Below are positions 25,420-34,263 of a DNA stretch of 64,000 nt, piece after piece. The notes under the pieces are model-generated. The model saw only the letters and a list, made by a program, of their open reading frames with translations. It did no database searches and had not been told where the DNA came from. A program made the translations under genes and the position numbers. Source of the stretch: Chitinophagales bacterium (lineage in GTDB: Bacteria > Bacteroidota > Bacteroidia > Chitinophagales > Saprospiraceae). The DNA is taken from the NCBI GenBank assembly GCA_017303475.1, contig JAFLBO010000009.1, positions 124,001 to 188,000 on the forward strand. The letters run 5' to 3'. Positions within the stretch are counted from its first letter, which is position 1; every line of letters starts with the position of its first letter.

Positions 25420-26888
25420 TCCACCGCCGCCATAAAGGCGCCGGATTTGATTTTGGTTTCGCGGAGTTCGTTTTCCGGAACCGATTCGTAGAGCAGGGTG
25501 GCGCCGGCGGAGAAAGAGAGCAGACCGTCGCGGATGTGGGCGGTACGAATGGTGATGGCAGTATTCACATCGCCATTGAACAGCAGCCAGCCGATGCTTC
25601 CGCCGTAATATCCCCGGGTATGCTGTTCTATTTCTTCGATGTAGCGCATGGCGGCAATTTTGGGCGCGCCAGTAAGCGTGCCGGCATTCAGGCTGGCAAT
25701 CAGGGCATCGAATCCGGAATATCTTTCCTGCAATGTGCCGCTGAGCTGAGCTACGGTATGCGTCACGTGCGAGTATTTTTCCACCACACGGTAATGTTCA
25801 ATCTCGATTCCCGGCTGACAAATCCGGGCCAGATCGTTGCGTCCCAGATCGATGAGCATATCCAGTTCGGAGTTTTCTTTGGGGTCGTTCAGCAATTGCA
25901 TCATCAGGCGGTGATCCTCTATGGGATCGGCAGAGCGACGAATGGAGCCTGAGATGGGGCGCAGTGTTGCTTTGCCGTTTTCGTACCGCAACATGAGTTC
26001 CGGACTTGCGCCGAGCAGTGTTTCGTTGCCAAAATCGAAGTAAAAGAGATAGGGTGAAGGATTGATGGCCTTGTAGCGTTCGTACAAGGGCAGCAAGTTG
26101 CCGCTTACGGGCGCCGTGAGTTTCCGGCTGAGTACAATTTCCAGCAGTTCTCCTTCGTGGCAAAGCTGAATGCCGCGTTGCACCTGGCGGCGGAAGGTTT
26201 CGTCGTCTGGTGTAGCCACAAATTTCCCGATATGCAGCTCCTCTTCAGCAGGGGAAGAGGACGCTGCATGACACGGGTCTGTGTTTGATTTGGATAAAAA
26301 TGCTTTCAGGTCCTGATCAGCCGCATCGGTGTCAGGGCGGGTGATGTATACGGTCAGATCCTGTGTTAAATGGTTGAACAACAGGATATTATCAAATAAA
26401 AACAAATGAAAATCCGGCTCCGGGCAGGGTTTGGTGTAGGGCAAATCTTCGAACTGGTACACAAACTGGTAAGCCAAAGCGCCGTAAAGGCCCATGAAAT
26501 TTTTATCGGAGGTATGGAAATGCGCCAGCAAGCGGCGCAGGGGTTGCACAATGTTTTGTCGCTCCAAACGATCCTCTTCTGCGCCATAAAAGGGCAGTTT
26601 TGGGATATGCAGCAATAGCCGGCCTTCGCGTGCGCTTTCTACGAAAGGGGCAAAGTTTTCCTGCAGGAAGCGGAAAAACACGTCACCCCGATCATTCAGC
26701 AAACGTACATCCAGGTAATCGTCTTTACCAATCAGCTCCAGGGGTGGTTCAAAACCGATGACCGACATACGGCTGGATTTATCCACGGTAGAGGCGGACT
26801 CGAACAGGCAGGTGGGGCCATTGCCTTTCAGCTGGCGGTACAACGAAAGGGCGTCGGCATATGGGAGTCGGGTGGTAGCGGTGTGCAT
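25413..26888 (-). CDS. trpE: Anthranilate synthase component I
   Basis: Makes anthranilate from chorismate, the first step of tryptophan synthesis, with ammonia from a TrpG partner (not in the window). Chorismate-binding motifs are complete: GASPELMLR (about 296-304), RPISGSIRR, NSELDMLIDLGRNDL, LNAGTLTGAPKIAAM and EIEQHTRGYYGG. The N-terminal CLFESAS stretch (about 25) corresponds to the LLES tryptophan-binding element, favouring TrpE over PabB. The true start is the ATG at 26886-26888 (491 residues): the open frame continues 70 codons upstream, but there it only translates the G-run repeat array into SNP and KPL repeats. The gene is alone, without other trp genes. Confidence 0.85.
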   Translation of the reverse strand: MHTATTRLPYADALSLYRQLKGNGPTCLFESASTVDKSSRMSVIGFEPPLELIGKDDYLDVRLLNDRGDVFFRFLQENFAPFVESAREGRLLLHIPKLPFYGAEEDRLERQNIVQPLRRLLAHFHTSDKNFMGLYGALAYQFVYQFEDLPYTKPCPEPDFHLFLFDNILLFNHLTQDLTVYITRPDTDAADQDLKAFLSKSNTDPCHAASSSPAEEELHIGKFVATPDDETFRRQVQRGIQLCHEGELLEIVLSRKLTAPVSGNLLPLYERYKAINPSPYLFYFDFGNETLLGASPELMLRYENGKATLRPISGSIRRSADPIEDHRLMMQLLNDPKENSELDMLIDLGRNDLARICQPGIEIEHYRVVEKYSHVTHTVAQLSGTLQERYSGFDALIASLNAGTLTGAPKIAAMRYIEEIEQHTRGYYGGSIGWLLFNGDVNTAITIRTAHIRDGLLSFSAGATLLYESVPENELRETKIKSGAFMAAVER

Positions 26889-26898
26889 GGTAATTTGT

Positions 26899-27040
26899 TG
26901 TACCGGCGGGTTTAGCCGCCGAGGTTTGAAGAGGTTGAGGGGTTTGAGGGGTTTGAGGGGTTTGAAGGGGTTTGAGGGGTTTGAGGGGTTTGAGGGGTTT
27001 GAAGGGTTTGAAGGGGGGGGAGGGGTTTGAAGGGGGGGGA
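26899..27040. repeat. 23-bp palindromic block plus long GGGGTTTGA array upstream of trpE
   Basis: 26899-26921 matches the block before bcp (21 of 23 bases; GGCGG/CCGCC stem). From 26922 to 27040 the plus strand carries more than ten G-runs of three to eight G, spaced by TTTGA or TTTGAA. It is the strand opposite to trpE mRNA. Many four-run sets meet the usual G-quadruplex pattern. It begins 10 bases before the trpE start codon. Confidence 0.85.
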
Positions 27041-27107
27041 GCCCCAAACTGTTGTTAACCAAGGATTGTTGCAATACTGTACTGTTACGATGATGCAAAG
27101 GTGCAAT

Positions 27108-27147
27108 AAAAAAATCCGGACTTGCAAGTGGGCGGCCGGATTTTTTT
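27108..27147 (-). terminator. Intrinsic terminator of the Uma2 gene
   Basis: On the minus strand, right after the TGA stop (27147-27149), comes an A-run, AATCCGG, a loop, CCGGATT and a T-run: a stem of about 12 bp with T-tail. It lies directly at the gene end and before the repeat array of trpE. Confidence 0.75.
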
Positions 27148-27728
27148 CAGAGCATGTCGGTTTTATCATAAACATCCTGCATAGACAGCAGGCAACCGAT
27201 GGATTTCAACTCAATAGGTTGATCCAAGCCCTGTACGGTATGCATTTGCCAGGTGTCGGAATCTACCCGCTGTGATTGTCGGGCGCAGGGTTGATCCTGG
27301 TCCAGCAGCAGGTATTCCTTAAACGAATGGATGGTGGCATAATCCAGAAATTTACCGCTTCGGTCAAAATCTTCCGTAGCCGGAGAGGCTACCTCCACGA
27401 TGAGCAAAGGATTGACAATGACGTCTTTGCGGTTACCATAATATTCCGGAACCTCGCAGATAACCACGGCATCTGGGTAATAGAAGGATTTTATGGCGGG
27501 TATCCAGATTTTGGTGTCGCTGTTGCTGACCAAAAAACCTGATTTGATCCGACGCAAATGACTTTCCAGGGCATAGACAATATTGGTTGCTATGCGGTTG
27601 TGTTTCAAGGTTCCTCCGGGCATGTTTTCAAGTTGGCCTCTGTTGTAATGGTGTTTCACCCGGGAACGAGTTTCCATATCGAGGTATTCCTCAATGGACA
27701 GGGGTTGGGTATGCGCCAGGGTGGTCAT
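27147..27728 (-). CDS. Uma2 family (DUF820) restriction-endonuclease-fold protein
   Basis: A 193-residue protein of the Uma2 family, which has a PD-(D/E)XK nuclease-like fold and is common in cyanobacteria and Bacteroidota; its biological role is not settled. Recognisable parts are LSIEEYLDMETRSRVKHHY (about 10-28), FYYPDAVVICEVPEYYG (the core Asp, about 82-98), LLIVEVASPATEDFDR (core Glu, about 107-122) and FKEYLLLDQD. It has a textbook promoter and its own terminator, so it is a single-gene unit. No toxin or restriction partner is adjacent. Confidence 0.88.
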   Translation of the reverse strand: MTTLAHTQPLSIEEYLDMETRSRVKHHYNRGQLENMPGGTLKHNRIATNIVYALESHLRRIKSGFLVSNSDTKIWIPAIKSFYYPDAVVICEVPEYYGNRKDVIVNPLLIVEVASPATEDFDRSGKFLDYATIHSFKEYLLLDQDQPCARQSQRVDSDTWQMHTVQGLDQPIELKSIGCLLSMQDVYDKTDML

Positions 27729-27750
27729 GATGCTTTACTTTTTTGGTTTA

Positions 27751-27781
27751 CAAAGTTAAACTTTTCTTCCGAATAACCAAA
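27751..27781 (-). promoter_or_regulatory. Promoter of the Uma2 gene (exact Bacteroidota consensus)
   Basis: On the minus strand TTTG (27778-27781), exactly 19 bases, then TAACTTTG (27751-27758). This matches the -33/-7 consensus of the phylum's primary sigma factor in both boxes and spacing. The -7 box ends 22 bases before the ATG. Confidence 0.8.
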
Positions 27782-27823
27782 CGATTTAACAACCAATGGC
27801 CCTGTTAGGCGGTAAAAAGGCGG

Positions 27824-27831
27824 TATTTTTG
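27824..27831 (+). promoter_or_regulatory. Putative -7 box of the PA14/beta-helix gene
   Basis: TATTTTTG fits TAnnTTTG exactly, inside a small GGCGG/CCGCC stem. It ends 16 bases before the ATG at 27848 and only 7 before the ATG at 27839, which favours the downstream start. No TTTG at -33. Confidence 0.4.
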
Positions 27832-27847
27832 CCGCCAAATGGCATCT

Positions 27848-30091
27848 ATGAAACGTATTTTCCAGGCTTTAGCCTTTGTTTTTCCTGTTATCCTGCACGC
27901 CCAAATCCCGGAAGTTACCTTGTCGAAAGGTATGCTGCTGGAACAATCCTGCACTATTCGCCCGGGCATTTACGAACTGGCGGTGGCTGATAAGGAGACT
28001 TGTATTACCATTTCAGGCAACAACCTGGTGGTAGATTTCAAGCAGGCCGAATTGCGCGGCGCGCCCATCAACGGATTGCCCAACCTGTTTACAGGCACCG
28101 CCATTGTGGTGAAAGGCAAAAACATTACCCTCAGAAACCTCAAAGCCCGGGGCTACAAGGTGGCTCTTTACGCTGAAGGGGTTGATAGTTTGCTGCTGGA
28201 AGACTGCGATTTTTCTTACAACTATCGTCCTCGCTTGCGCTCTATCCGGGAGCGGGAGGATTTTTCCGACTGGCTGAGTTACCACCACAATGAAAAAGAC
28301 GAATGGCTGCGCTATGGCGCCGGTATTTACCTGAAAAACTGCCAGGTTCCTGTGGTGCGCGGTTGCCGGATTACCGGTTGCCAAAATGCCCTGCTCATGA
28401 GCGGATGCAACAAAGGAGTGGTGTACAACAACTTCTTTACTTTCAATTCCGGACTCGGTATTGGTCTGTACCGCAGCAGTGGCAATACCGTGAAGCACAA
28501 CCGTCTCGACTGGAATGTGCGCGGGTATTCGCACGGTTTTTACCAGCGCGGTCAGGATTCGGCCGGTATCCTGCTGTACGAACAGAGCAGCAACAATACC
28601 ATTGCCTACAATTCTGCCACGCACTGTGGCGACGGACTGTTTCTCTGGGCTGGTCAGTACACCATGGACACCGGCGAGGGCGGCTGCAACGACAACTGGA
28701 TTTTTGGCAACGATTTCAGTTATGCCCCCACCAACGGCATTGAGGTTACGTTTTCGCGCAACCGCATTCAGGGCAATGTGCTGAAAGAATGTACTTACGG
28801 CATTTGGGGCGGTTACAGCTACGATAGCTATATCATGGGCAATTTTATTGCCGATTGTAAAACCGGTATCGCCATTGAACACGGCCAGAACGATACCCTT
28901 TTGCAAAACCTACTGCAAACCGACAGCACGGGCATTCACCTCTGGGGGCGGGAATCGCAGCCTGCTGATTGGGGTTATGCCAAAAAACGCGATACCCGCA
29001 GCCGGGATGCCGTTATTGACCGAAATGTGTTTTTATACACCCGCAAACCTTTGAAAATCAGTCGCTCCAAAAATGTTTCCATCAACGGGGTCAACCTGTT
29101 TACCGGCTTTGAAACCCTGCTGGAAACACCTCAGCCCAACGAAAACCTCAAGTTTCTGCGCAATGAAGTGTACGGCACTGAAAATCAGCTCAAAGCCCTC
29201 TGGGCTCAGCCGGAACTGAAAGGATCGGAGAATGTGAATTTTTCGCACCCGAACCAAAAACCGGAAAACCCCTATGCGCCGCTCGACATCACTTACGGCG
29301 AACTGCACGAGCCCGACAGCTTGCCCGACGGCATGGTGGCTGCTTTACCCCGCGGCTTCCCTAAAGGCAGGCGGTTTATCCTCATGGGCGAATGGGGTCC
29401 GGCAGATTTCCAACGCCCGGTAGCTACCCTCGACACCGTGGCCGGCAACATGTATTCCATCGTGATACTGGGCCCTTCGGGTTCCTGGAATATCACCAAA
29501 ATGGAAGGGGTAAAAAACATCAGCGCCCGCAGAGGTACCACACCCAAAGCCATTACGGTAGAGCGCGATCCGGCTGCGGAATCTGTGTATCTGGAGTTTG
29601 AGTACAACGGTCAGCAGGGCATCAAAACCGTTTTTGGCGAACCAATTCCGCCAGGCTCCAAGTACGTTTTTTACTTTGATCGGTTTGAAAAACAGTTTGA
29701 CTGGAAGCTGGAGTTTTTCCGGTACGACAGTTTGGCGCAGGATAAAACATTTGCCGGGGCGCCATTGCACACCCGGCAGCAAAAAGAACTTTACGGGGCC
29801 TGGTGGGGCAGTCCGGCGCCGGGTGTACCGGAAGATGGCTTTGCCACGCGCGCAACCACGGAGTTCGAAATTTCGCCCGGGGAGTACACCCTTGAATTGA
29901 GTTCAGACGACGGGGTGCGTATGTATCTGGATGATCAGCTGCTTATCAACAACTGGGATGTGCATGAACCGGAAACCGACGAGCTCAACATACGGCTGGG
30001 CGGCAAGCATAAGATCCGGGTGGAGCATTTTGATGCTGGCGGATTTGCTACGCTGGATTTTCGGGTAAGAAAAACGCGGAATAATAAATAA
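27848..30091 (+). CDS. Secreted beta-helix (NosD/CASH-like) protein with C-terminal PA14 domain
   Basis: A 747-residue exported protein; the ATG at 27848 starts a good signal peptide (MKRIFQALAFVFPVILHAQ). Residues about 70-400 are a right-handed beta-helix of the NosD/carbohydrate-binding CASH type (NNTIAYNSATHCGDGLFLW, GIEVTFSRNRIQGNVL). The last 120 residues form a PA14 domain (YTLELSSDDGVRMYLDD, HKIRVEHFDAGG), a glycan-binding module. There is no T9SS CTD, unlike most secreted proteins here, so it may stay in the periplasm. A polysaccharide lyase or binding protein is possible, but no active site is recognised. Its stop codon directly abuts the stop of the next, convergent gene. Confidence 0.82.
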   Translation: MKRIFQALAFVFPVILHAQIPEVTLSKGMLLEQSCTIRPGIYELAVADKETCITISGNNLVVDFKQAELRGAPINGLPNLFTGTAIVVKGKNITLRNLKARGYKVALYAEGVDSLLLEDCDFSYNYRPRLRSIREREDFSDWLSYHHNEKDEWLRYGAGIYLKNCQVPVVRGCRITGCQNALLMSGCNKGVVYNNFFTFNSGLGIGLYRSSGNTVKHNRLDWNVRGYSHGFYQRGQDSAGILLYEQSSNNTIAYNSATHCGDGLFLWAGQYTMDTGEGGCNDNWIFGNDFSYAPTNGIEVTFSRNRIQGNVLKECTYGIWGGYSYDSYIMGNFIADCKTGIAIEHGQNDTLLQNLLQTDSTGIHLWGRESQPADWGYAKKRDTRSRDAVIDRNVFLYTRKPLKISRSKNVSINGVNLFTGFETLLETPQPNENLKFLRNEVYGTENQLKALWAQPELKGSENVNFSHPNQKPENPYAPLDITYGELHEPDSLPDGMVAALPRGFPKGRRFILMGEWGPADFQRPVATLDTVAGNMYSIVILGPSGSWNITKMEGVKNISARRGTTPKAITVERDPAAESVYLEFEYNGQQGIKTVFGEPIPPGSKYVFYFDRFEKQFDWKLEFFRYDSLAQDKTFAGAPLHTRQQKELYGAWWGSPAPGVPEDGFATRATTEFEISPGEYTLELSSDDGVRMYLDDQLLINNWDVHEPETDELNIRLGGKHKIRVEHFDAGGFATLDFRVRKTRNNK

Positions 30092-30535
30092 CTATTCCAG
30101 GCGCATGGCAGTGGACTCGGCGTAGTAGATGAGGCGCCATTCGCCGTTTTCTTCTTTGTAAAACTGGCGTTCGTAGCCCATACCAACCATTGGATAGGCC
30201 ATGCGTTCGATCACCATGACATCGCCTACGGTTTCAAAAGAACGTTTGAGCGTGCTCATGGTGGTATCCGGGAATATCATCATACGCCAGTTTTCGGGCG
30301 TCCATTCGGTGAGGCGCACTGTGTTGGAGGTATCCTTGTTAACGCCGGTTTCACCTTTTAGTGGCCATTCGATATGGGCCATTTGGTAGGCGCTGTCGGA
30401 ATGAAATTGCTGGTAAAAGGCTTTAAAATCCTTGGGCAAATCGCTTTCCGCCTTGGCTTGTTGCAGTGGTTGTGGATTGTTTTTGCAGTTAAACAGGAAA
30501 AAAGAAAGCGTTAGAAACGAAAAGAATACGCGCAT
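30092..30535 (-). CDS. Lipoprotein of unknown function (DUF4348-like)
   Basis: A 147-residue lipoprotein: the ATG at 30533-30535 begins a signal peptide ending in LFNC (lipid-bearing Cys16). The stretch FKAFYQQFHSDSAYQMAHIE followed by WPLKG resembles the start of the DUF4348 domain of Bacteroidales, and WRLIYYAESTAMRLE closes it. The function of that family is unknown. An upstream open frame exists but lacks support. The gene is divergent from the DUF486 gene and convergent, with no spacer, to the PA14 gene. Confidence 0.65.
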   Translation of the reverse strand: MRVFFSFLTLSFFLFNCKNNPQPLQQAKAESDLPKDFKAFYQQFHSDSAYQMAHIEWPLKGETGVNKDTSNTVRLTEWTPENWRMMIFPDTTMSTLKRSFETVGDVMVIERMAYPMVGMGYERQFYKEENGEWRLIYYAESTAMRLE

Positions 30536-30577
30536 GTGAAGAATGAGATATGAGGGCCTGGAGTTGGTTTTGGGGGG

Positions 30578-30585
30578 CAAAAATA
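30578..30585 (-). promoter_or_regulatory. Putative -7 box of the lipoprotein gene
   Basis: TATTTTTG on the minus strand fits TAnnTTTG, 42 bases before the ATG. The -33 box is not evident. Confidence 0.4.
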
Positions 30586-30622
30586 GGTTCGTGAGAGGAG
30601 ACACTAACGCAATTTACCCGAT

Positions 30623-30630
30623 TATATTTG
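30623..30630 (+). promoter_or_regulatory. Putative -7 box of the DUF486 gene
   Basis: TATATTTG fits TAnnTTTG, 24 bases before the ATG at 30655. The divergent lipoprotein promoter lies about 40 bases to the left. Confidence 0.45.
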
Positions 30631-30654
30631 CCGCTTGCGGTTTAATTACATTAC

Positions 30655-31020
30655 ATGAAAGCTCTTTACACCATTGTCCTGCTTGTTTTATCCAATGTGT
30701 TCATGACCATTGCATGGTATGGGCATTTGAAGTTTCAGCACCTTAAATTTTTTCAGAAGGCCGGGCTTGCCGGGTTGATTCTGGCCAGCTGGCTGATTGC
30801 GTTTTTTGAGTATTGCCTGATGGTGCCGGCGAATAAAATTGGGTATCAGGAAAACGGCGGACCATTTACCCTGTTGCAGCTGAAAGTGATTCAGGAAGTG
30901 ATTACGCTGGTAGTTTTCACGGTGTTTACCCTTTTGCTGTTCAAAAACGAGCAGCTCAAATGGAATCATTTTGTGGGCTTTGGCTTTTTGGTGTTGGCGG
31001 TGTATTTTATTCGGAAGTAG
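30655..31020 (+). CDS. DMT-type small membrane protein, DUF486 family
   Basis: A 121-residue protein with four hydrophobic helices (about 3-23, 35-55, 70-92, 100-118), the layout of the DUF486 family, which belongs to the drug/metabolite transporter group. The opening YTIVLLVLSNVFMTIAWYGH and the FEYCLMVPANKIGY loop are typical. It probably works in the inner membrane as a dimer; its substrate is unknown. The gene is single. Confidence 0.85.
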   Translation: MKALYTIVLLVLSNVFMTIAWYGHLKFQHLKFFQKAGLAGLILASWLIAFFEYCLMVPANKIGYQENGGPFTLLQLKVIQEVITLVVFTVFTLLLFKNEQLKWNHFVGFGFLVLAVYFIRK

Positions 31021-31021
31021 A

Positions 31022-31067
31022 TAAAAAAATCGCCGCGCCTGAATCATTCCTGATCCAGACACGGCGA
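31022..31067 (-). terminator. Terminator downstream of SprB-repeat paralogue 1
   Basis: On the minus strand TCGCCGTGTC pairs in part with the facing GCGCGGCGA arm, followed by a run of seven T. It lies 39 bases after the stop of the 31106-34162 gene. Confidence 0.6.
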
Positions 31068-31105
31068 AGATACATTCCAACTTAACACTCAGAGCATGTT
31101 GGGCA

Positions 31106-34100
31106 CTAGTGGCTTACCACCAACTTGCCACTTCTGATCTTGCCATTGGTTTCCAGTCGGATCAGGTAAACACCGTTTGGAAGTGCAGTGGTGTTGATTT
31201 CCTGCAAACCAGCCTCATATTCAACGGAGATAACCAGTTTGCCTGCGGTGTCGTACACCTTCATTTCGGAGGCGCCATCGCAGTAAAAACCGGTGAAACC
31301 ATCGGCAGGATTAGGGTACAGGTTCAGGTTTTTATCGTTGTTCAACTGAGCCACTTTGCTTGAATTAACCAGCTCCAACACGTTTTGGTTGGTGATAACC
31401 GGGCTGTTGAAATCGAAGAAAATGGCTACCTGCTTTTTCACTTCTGTGCCCAGGGCAAGACCTGGCTTCAGGTCTATCTGGTACTGAATAGAACCGATAC
31501 TTCCGGCATAATCGCTGGTAGAATCCGGCAGCCCGATATTGTCAAATTTAAAAATAAGCTCCTTGTTGTTTTCGCTGGTCACAATCTTCATGTTGTGCGT
31601 GGCCGTAATATTGCGGATGCTCGCAAGGTCGAGGTTTGGATCAACCAAATCGCGAACCACCACCTGATCGGCTGGAGCCGTGCCGGTATTCTGGAAGAAA
31701 ATCTGGTACACGATGGTATTATCCTGGTCACGAATGATCTGGCCGCCGTCTTTTGGGTTGCCATTGCGGGCCGGGTAGGCCAGTACACAGTTCGGGTCGA
31801 AGGAGCCTACTACGGTGTTGTACAGGGTTGAAATATTGTTGGCCGGGGTGGGGTCGCCAGCGCTTGGGTTCACGCGGGCGTCGGTGATAAATTCCGAGTT
31901 AACGGGTGTTCCAATGCCGGTGAGCAGATCCAGCTGCAGCAATTCGCAGGCGCCGGCAGCCAGGCTGGCAATGTTGAAGTCTGCGTTGTTGTTCGGACTG
32001 CCGGTTACTTCACTGTTGAGCACAATAGCGCCAGGGTGTTGGGCAAAATGGCTATTGCTGAGCGTACCCAGCAGGTTGCCGTATTCCAGATCGATGGTTC
32101 CGGGCACGGCTGTGCTGCCATCATTACACACTTCCACACGCATGGAATAGGGGTAACCTGGTTGTGCGGTTCTGAGTGGTTTTTGCTGAATGCGAAGGTC
32201 CAGGGAGTTGTTGTTCAAAAAGTGAAAATCCTGTCCGGAAATGGTTTGACCAATCACGGAATTCACGGTGTGAACGCCACCTGCCGGACAAGCGATATCC
32301 CCTGCGCTGTATTGCGGAGCATCGAGGTTAAAGGTTCCGTTGGGGAGTAAAATAGCGTAGTCTCCGTTCTGATCAGTGAAATTGATTGCGCCAGAAGGCA
32401 TGGTGCGGATCACCTGGTAGGGAATACCACTGGCGCCATTGCAGCCGGCTACACCCAGATCGTTGATCAGTTTGCCGGTAACGTTAGCGGCACATTGGTT
32501 AAATTCAATGGAATCTTCTTTTGGGAAGCAGAACTCCAGGTATTCCACGCAGGAGCCGCCACCAGTTACAGAAACATTGTAGCAGCCTTGTGTGAGGTTG
32601 AACAAAGCCGGACCGGTATCGCCTGTACTCCACTCATATTGCACATTTGGCGCCGTAACATTGATAACGGCAGCATCGCCAAAGCCTGTGGTGCAATCCA
32701 GGTCTGAAGTAACCAACGCAGGTTCAAAGCCGCCAGCATCAGGCACGTGCAGGGAAATATTGGCGTAACACTGTTGGAAACCCTGTGCACTGATGTAAAT
32801 GTAATAATCGCCAGCCTGCAGGTTTTGCAGCGCATTGGGATCGGTGGCCAAGAAGCCGTCCGGACCATAGGCGTAGAAGTTGTAGGCAGGGAAACCTCCG
32901 CTGATGTTCAGGTTCATTGCACCGCCCTGGTTGTTGGCACAATCGGCCGGAACGATGTTGTTTCCAATGATGTAAGGTGCTGCAACAGGTTGTGCTATAT
33001 CCAAAGAACCCGTCAGGGTACATCCCAGGCTGGTGGTAACAGTGATGGTATGGGTGCCCGGACTAAGTGTGGTTGCCCAGGGATTGGTTTCACCATTGTC
33101 CCACAAATAAGCAGTAGCCTGGTCGTAGTTTACATAACAATAGCCTTGGCCATTATTCCCGGAATAACAATCCAAAGAGTAATCCTGTAAAAACAGGTTT
33201 GGCGCACTGATGCGAACGTCTGAGGAGGCATTACATCCTTGCGCATCTGTAGCTGTAACGGAATACAAACCATCGGTGAGTCCGCTCAGGTTTGAGCCGT
33301 TTTGGCCATTGCTCCAGGTGTAGGTAACCGGCCCGGTGGCGTTAACCAATTGGGCGCTTGCGGTTCCGGTGTTGTTGCCGGAGCAGATTACATTGCCCGT
33401 GGTAGTAAGTTTGTTGTCGAGGAAAAAACTGCTGCTGGAGCTGCATCCAAGGGCATCTGTGATGGTTACAGCATAGGAGCCTTTAGCCAGGTTGCTGATG
33501 GTTTGGTCAGTTTCACCATTGCTCCAGGCATAGCTGAAGGGCGGATATGGGCTGTAATTCATGAATGTGCTGATGGAGCCATTGTTCAGATTGCTACAAT
33601 CAGGTTGATCGTTGGTGAAAAAGCTGACATAAGTGGAATATTGCCAGGGCAGAGGTATTACTTCATATTCGCCGTTGGCCGTGCAACCATTGGCATCCTG
33701 TACGGTAACGGAAAAAATACCGGCTGTGAGTCCCTGCAGGTTGGCATCAGTGCTGCCATTGCTCCAGGTGTAGGTGAAAGGCGCCTGTCCGCCCACCGGA
33801 GCAACGCTCAATGCGCCGGAATTGGGATTGCAACCACCGGCCGGGAGTGAGCTGGTGAGTCTTACATCGAGTTCTTCTGTATTCAGGATGGAAGTGTGCG
33901 AAACCGTGGCGCCGCTCGCATCGGTCAGGGTAGCGGAGTAGGTTCCTTTGGGGATGTTTCGCAGGCTGACTTCCGTGGAACCCGTGCTCCATAAATAGCT
34001 GAATGGCGGCACACCTCTGGTAGGCACCAGGGTGATGATGCCGTCGGAGGCGTTGCAGTTGGAGGGTTGTTCCTGTGAGAAGAAAAATTGTTGGGCTTGC

Positions 34101-34162
34101 AGCTGGCTAAGCCCCAGGCAGAGGAAGATTGTGGAGAGAAGTAGGTTGTTTAGCTTTTGCAT
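31106..34162 (-). CDS. SprB-repeat surface protein with T9SS CTD (paralogue 1)
   Basis: A 1018-residue exported protein from ATG 34160-34162 (signal peptide ends LSQLQAQ). Residues about 25-480 are SprB-type repeats (PPFSYLWSTGSTEVSL, ATDAQGCNASSD), found in gliding adhesins. About 530-600 resembles a carboxypeptidase-regulatory or Cna-B-like domain. About 625-910 is a conserved-repeat domain of the DUF11/DUF7619 kind (YQIFFQNTGTAPADQVVVRD). The CTD is NLYPNPADGFTGFYCDG to SGKLVVSH. The next gene encodes a paralogue of exactly the same length. Likely a surface adhesin. The end motif AGAGCATGTTGGG (31091-31103) touches its 3' end. Confidence 0.88.
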   Translation of the reverse strand: MQKLNNLLLSTIFLCLGLSQLQAQQFFFSQEQPSNCNASDGIITLVPTRGVPPFSYLWSTGSTEVSLRNIPKGTYSATLTDASGATVSHTSILNTEELDVRLTSSLPAGGCNPNSGALSVAPVGGQAPFTYTWSNGSTDANLQGLTAGIFSVTVQDANGCTANGEYEVIPLPWQYSTYVSFFTNDQPDCSNLNNGSISTFMNYSPYPPFSYAWSNGETDQTISNLAKGSYAVTITDALGCSSSSSFFLDNKLTTTGNVICSGNNTGTASAQLVNATGPVTYTWSNGQNGSNLSGLTDGLYSVTATDAQGCNASSDVRISAPNLFLQDYSLDCYSGNNGQGYCYVNYDQATAYLWDNGETNPWATTLSPGTHTITVTTSLGCTLTGSLDIAQPVAAPYIIGNNIVPADCANNQGGAMNLNISGGFPAYNFYAYGPDGFLATDPNALQNLQAGDYYIYISAQGFQQCYANISLHVPDAGGFEPALVTSDLDCTTGFGDAAVINVTAPNVQYEWSTGDTGPALFNLTQGCYNVSVTGGGSCVEYLEFCFPKEDSIEFNQCAANVTGKLINDLGVAGCNGASGIPYQVIRTMPSGAINFTDQNGDYAILLPNGTFNLDAPQYSAGDIACPAGGVHTVNSVIGQTISGQDFHFLNNNSLDLRIQQKPLRTAQPGYPYSMRVEVCNDGSTAVPGTIDLEYGNLLGTLSNSHFAQHPGAIVLNSEVTGSPNNNADFNIASLAAGACELLQLDLLTGIGTPVNSEFITDARVNPSAGDPTPANNISTLYNTVVGSFDPNCVLAYPARNGNPKDGGQIIRDQDNTIVYQIFFQNTGTAPADQVVVRDLVDPNLDLASIRNITATHNMKIVTSENNKELIFKFDNIGLPDSTSDYAGSIGSIQYQIDLKPGLALGTEVKKQVAIFFDFNSPVITNQNVLELVNSSKVAQLNNDKNLNLYPNPADGFTGFYCDGASEMKVYDTAGKLVISVEYEAGLQEINTTALPNGVYLIRLETNGKIRSGKLVVSH

Positions 34163-34207
34163 GATTCGTTCATTTTCACCTATACACGCAAAAGCTCTGA
34201 AAGAGGT

Positions 34208-34245
34208 TGGGTGGGCAGTAAAAAAAATGTTATTGCCCACCCAAA
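34208..34245. terminator. Hairpin between the two SprB-repeat paralogues
   Basis: TTGGGTGGGCA (34208-34218) pairs perfectly with TGCCCACCCAA (34235-34245), 11 bp, loop of 16 bases with eight A. No T-run follows the stem on either strand. It lies 18 bases after the stop of the upstream paralogue. Confidence 0.6.
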
Positions 34246-34263
34246 ATCACTTTGGTAGGCGGT

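Noticed and set aside
26889..27098. N-terminal extension of trpE
   Set aside because: The 70 extra codons translate the G-run array into simple repeats; the conserved TrpE start is at 26888.
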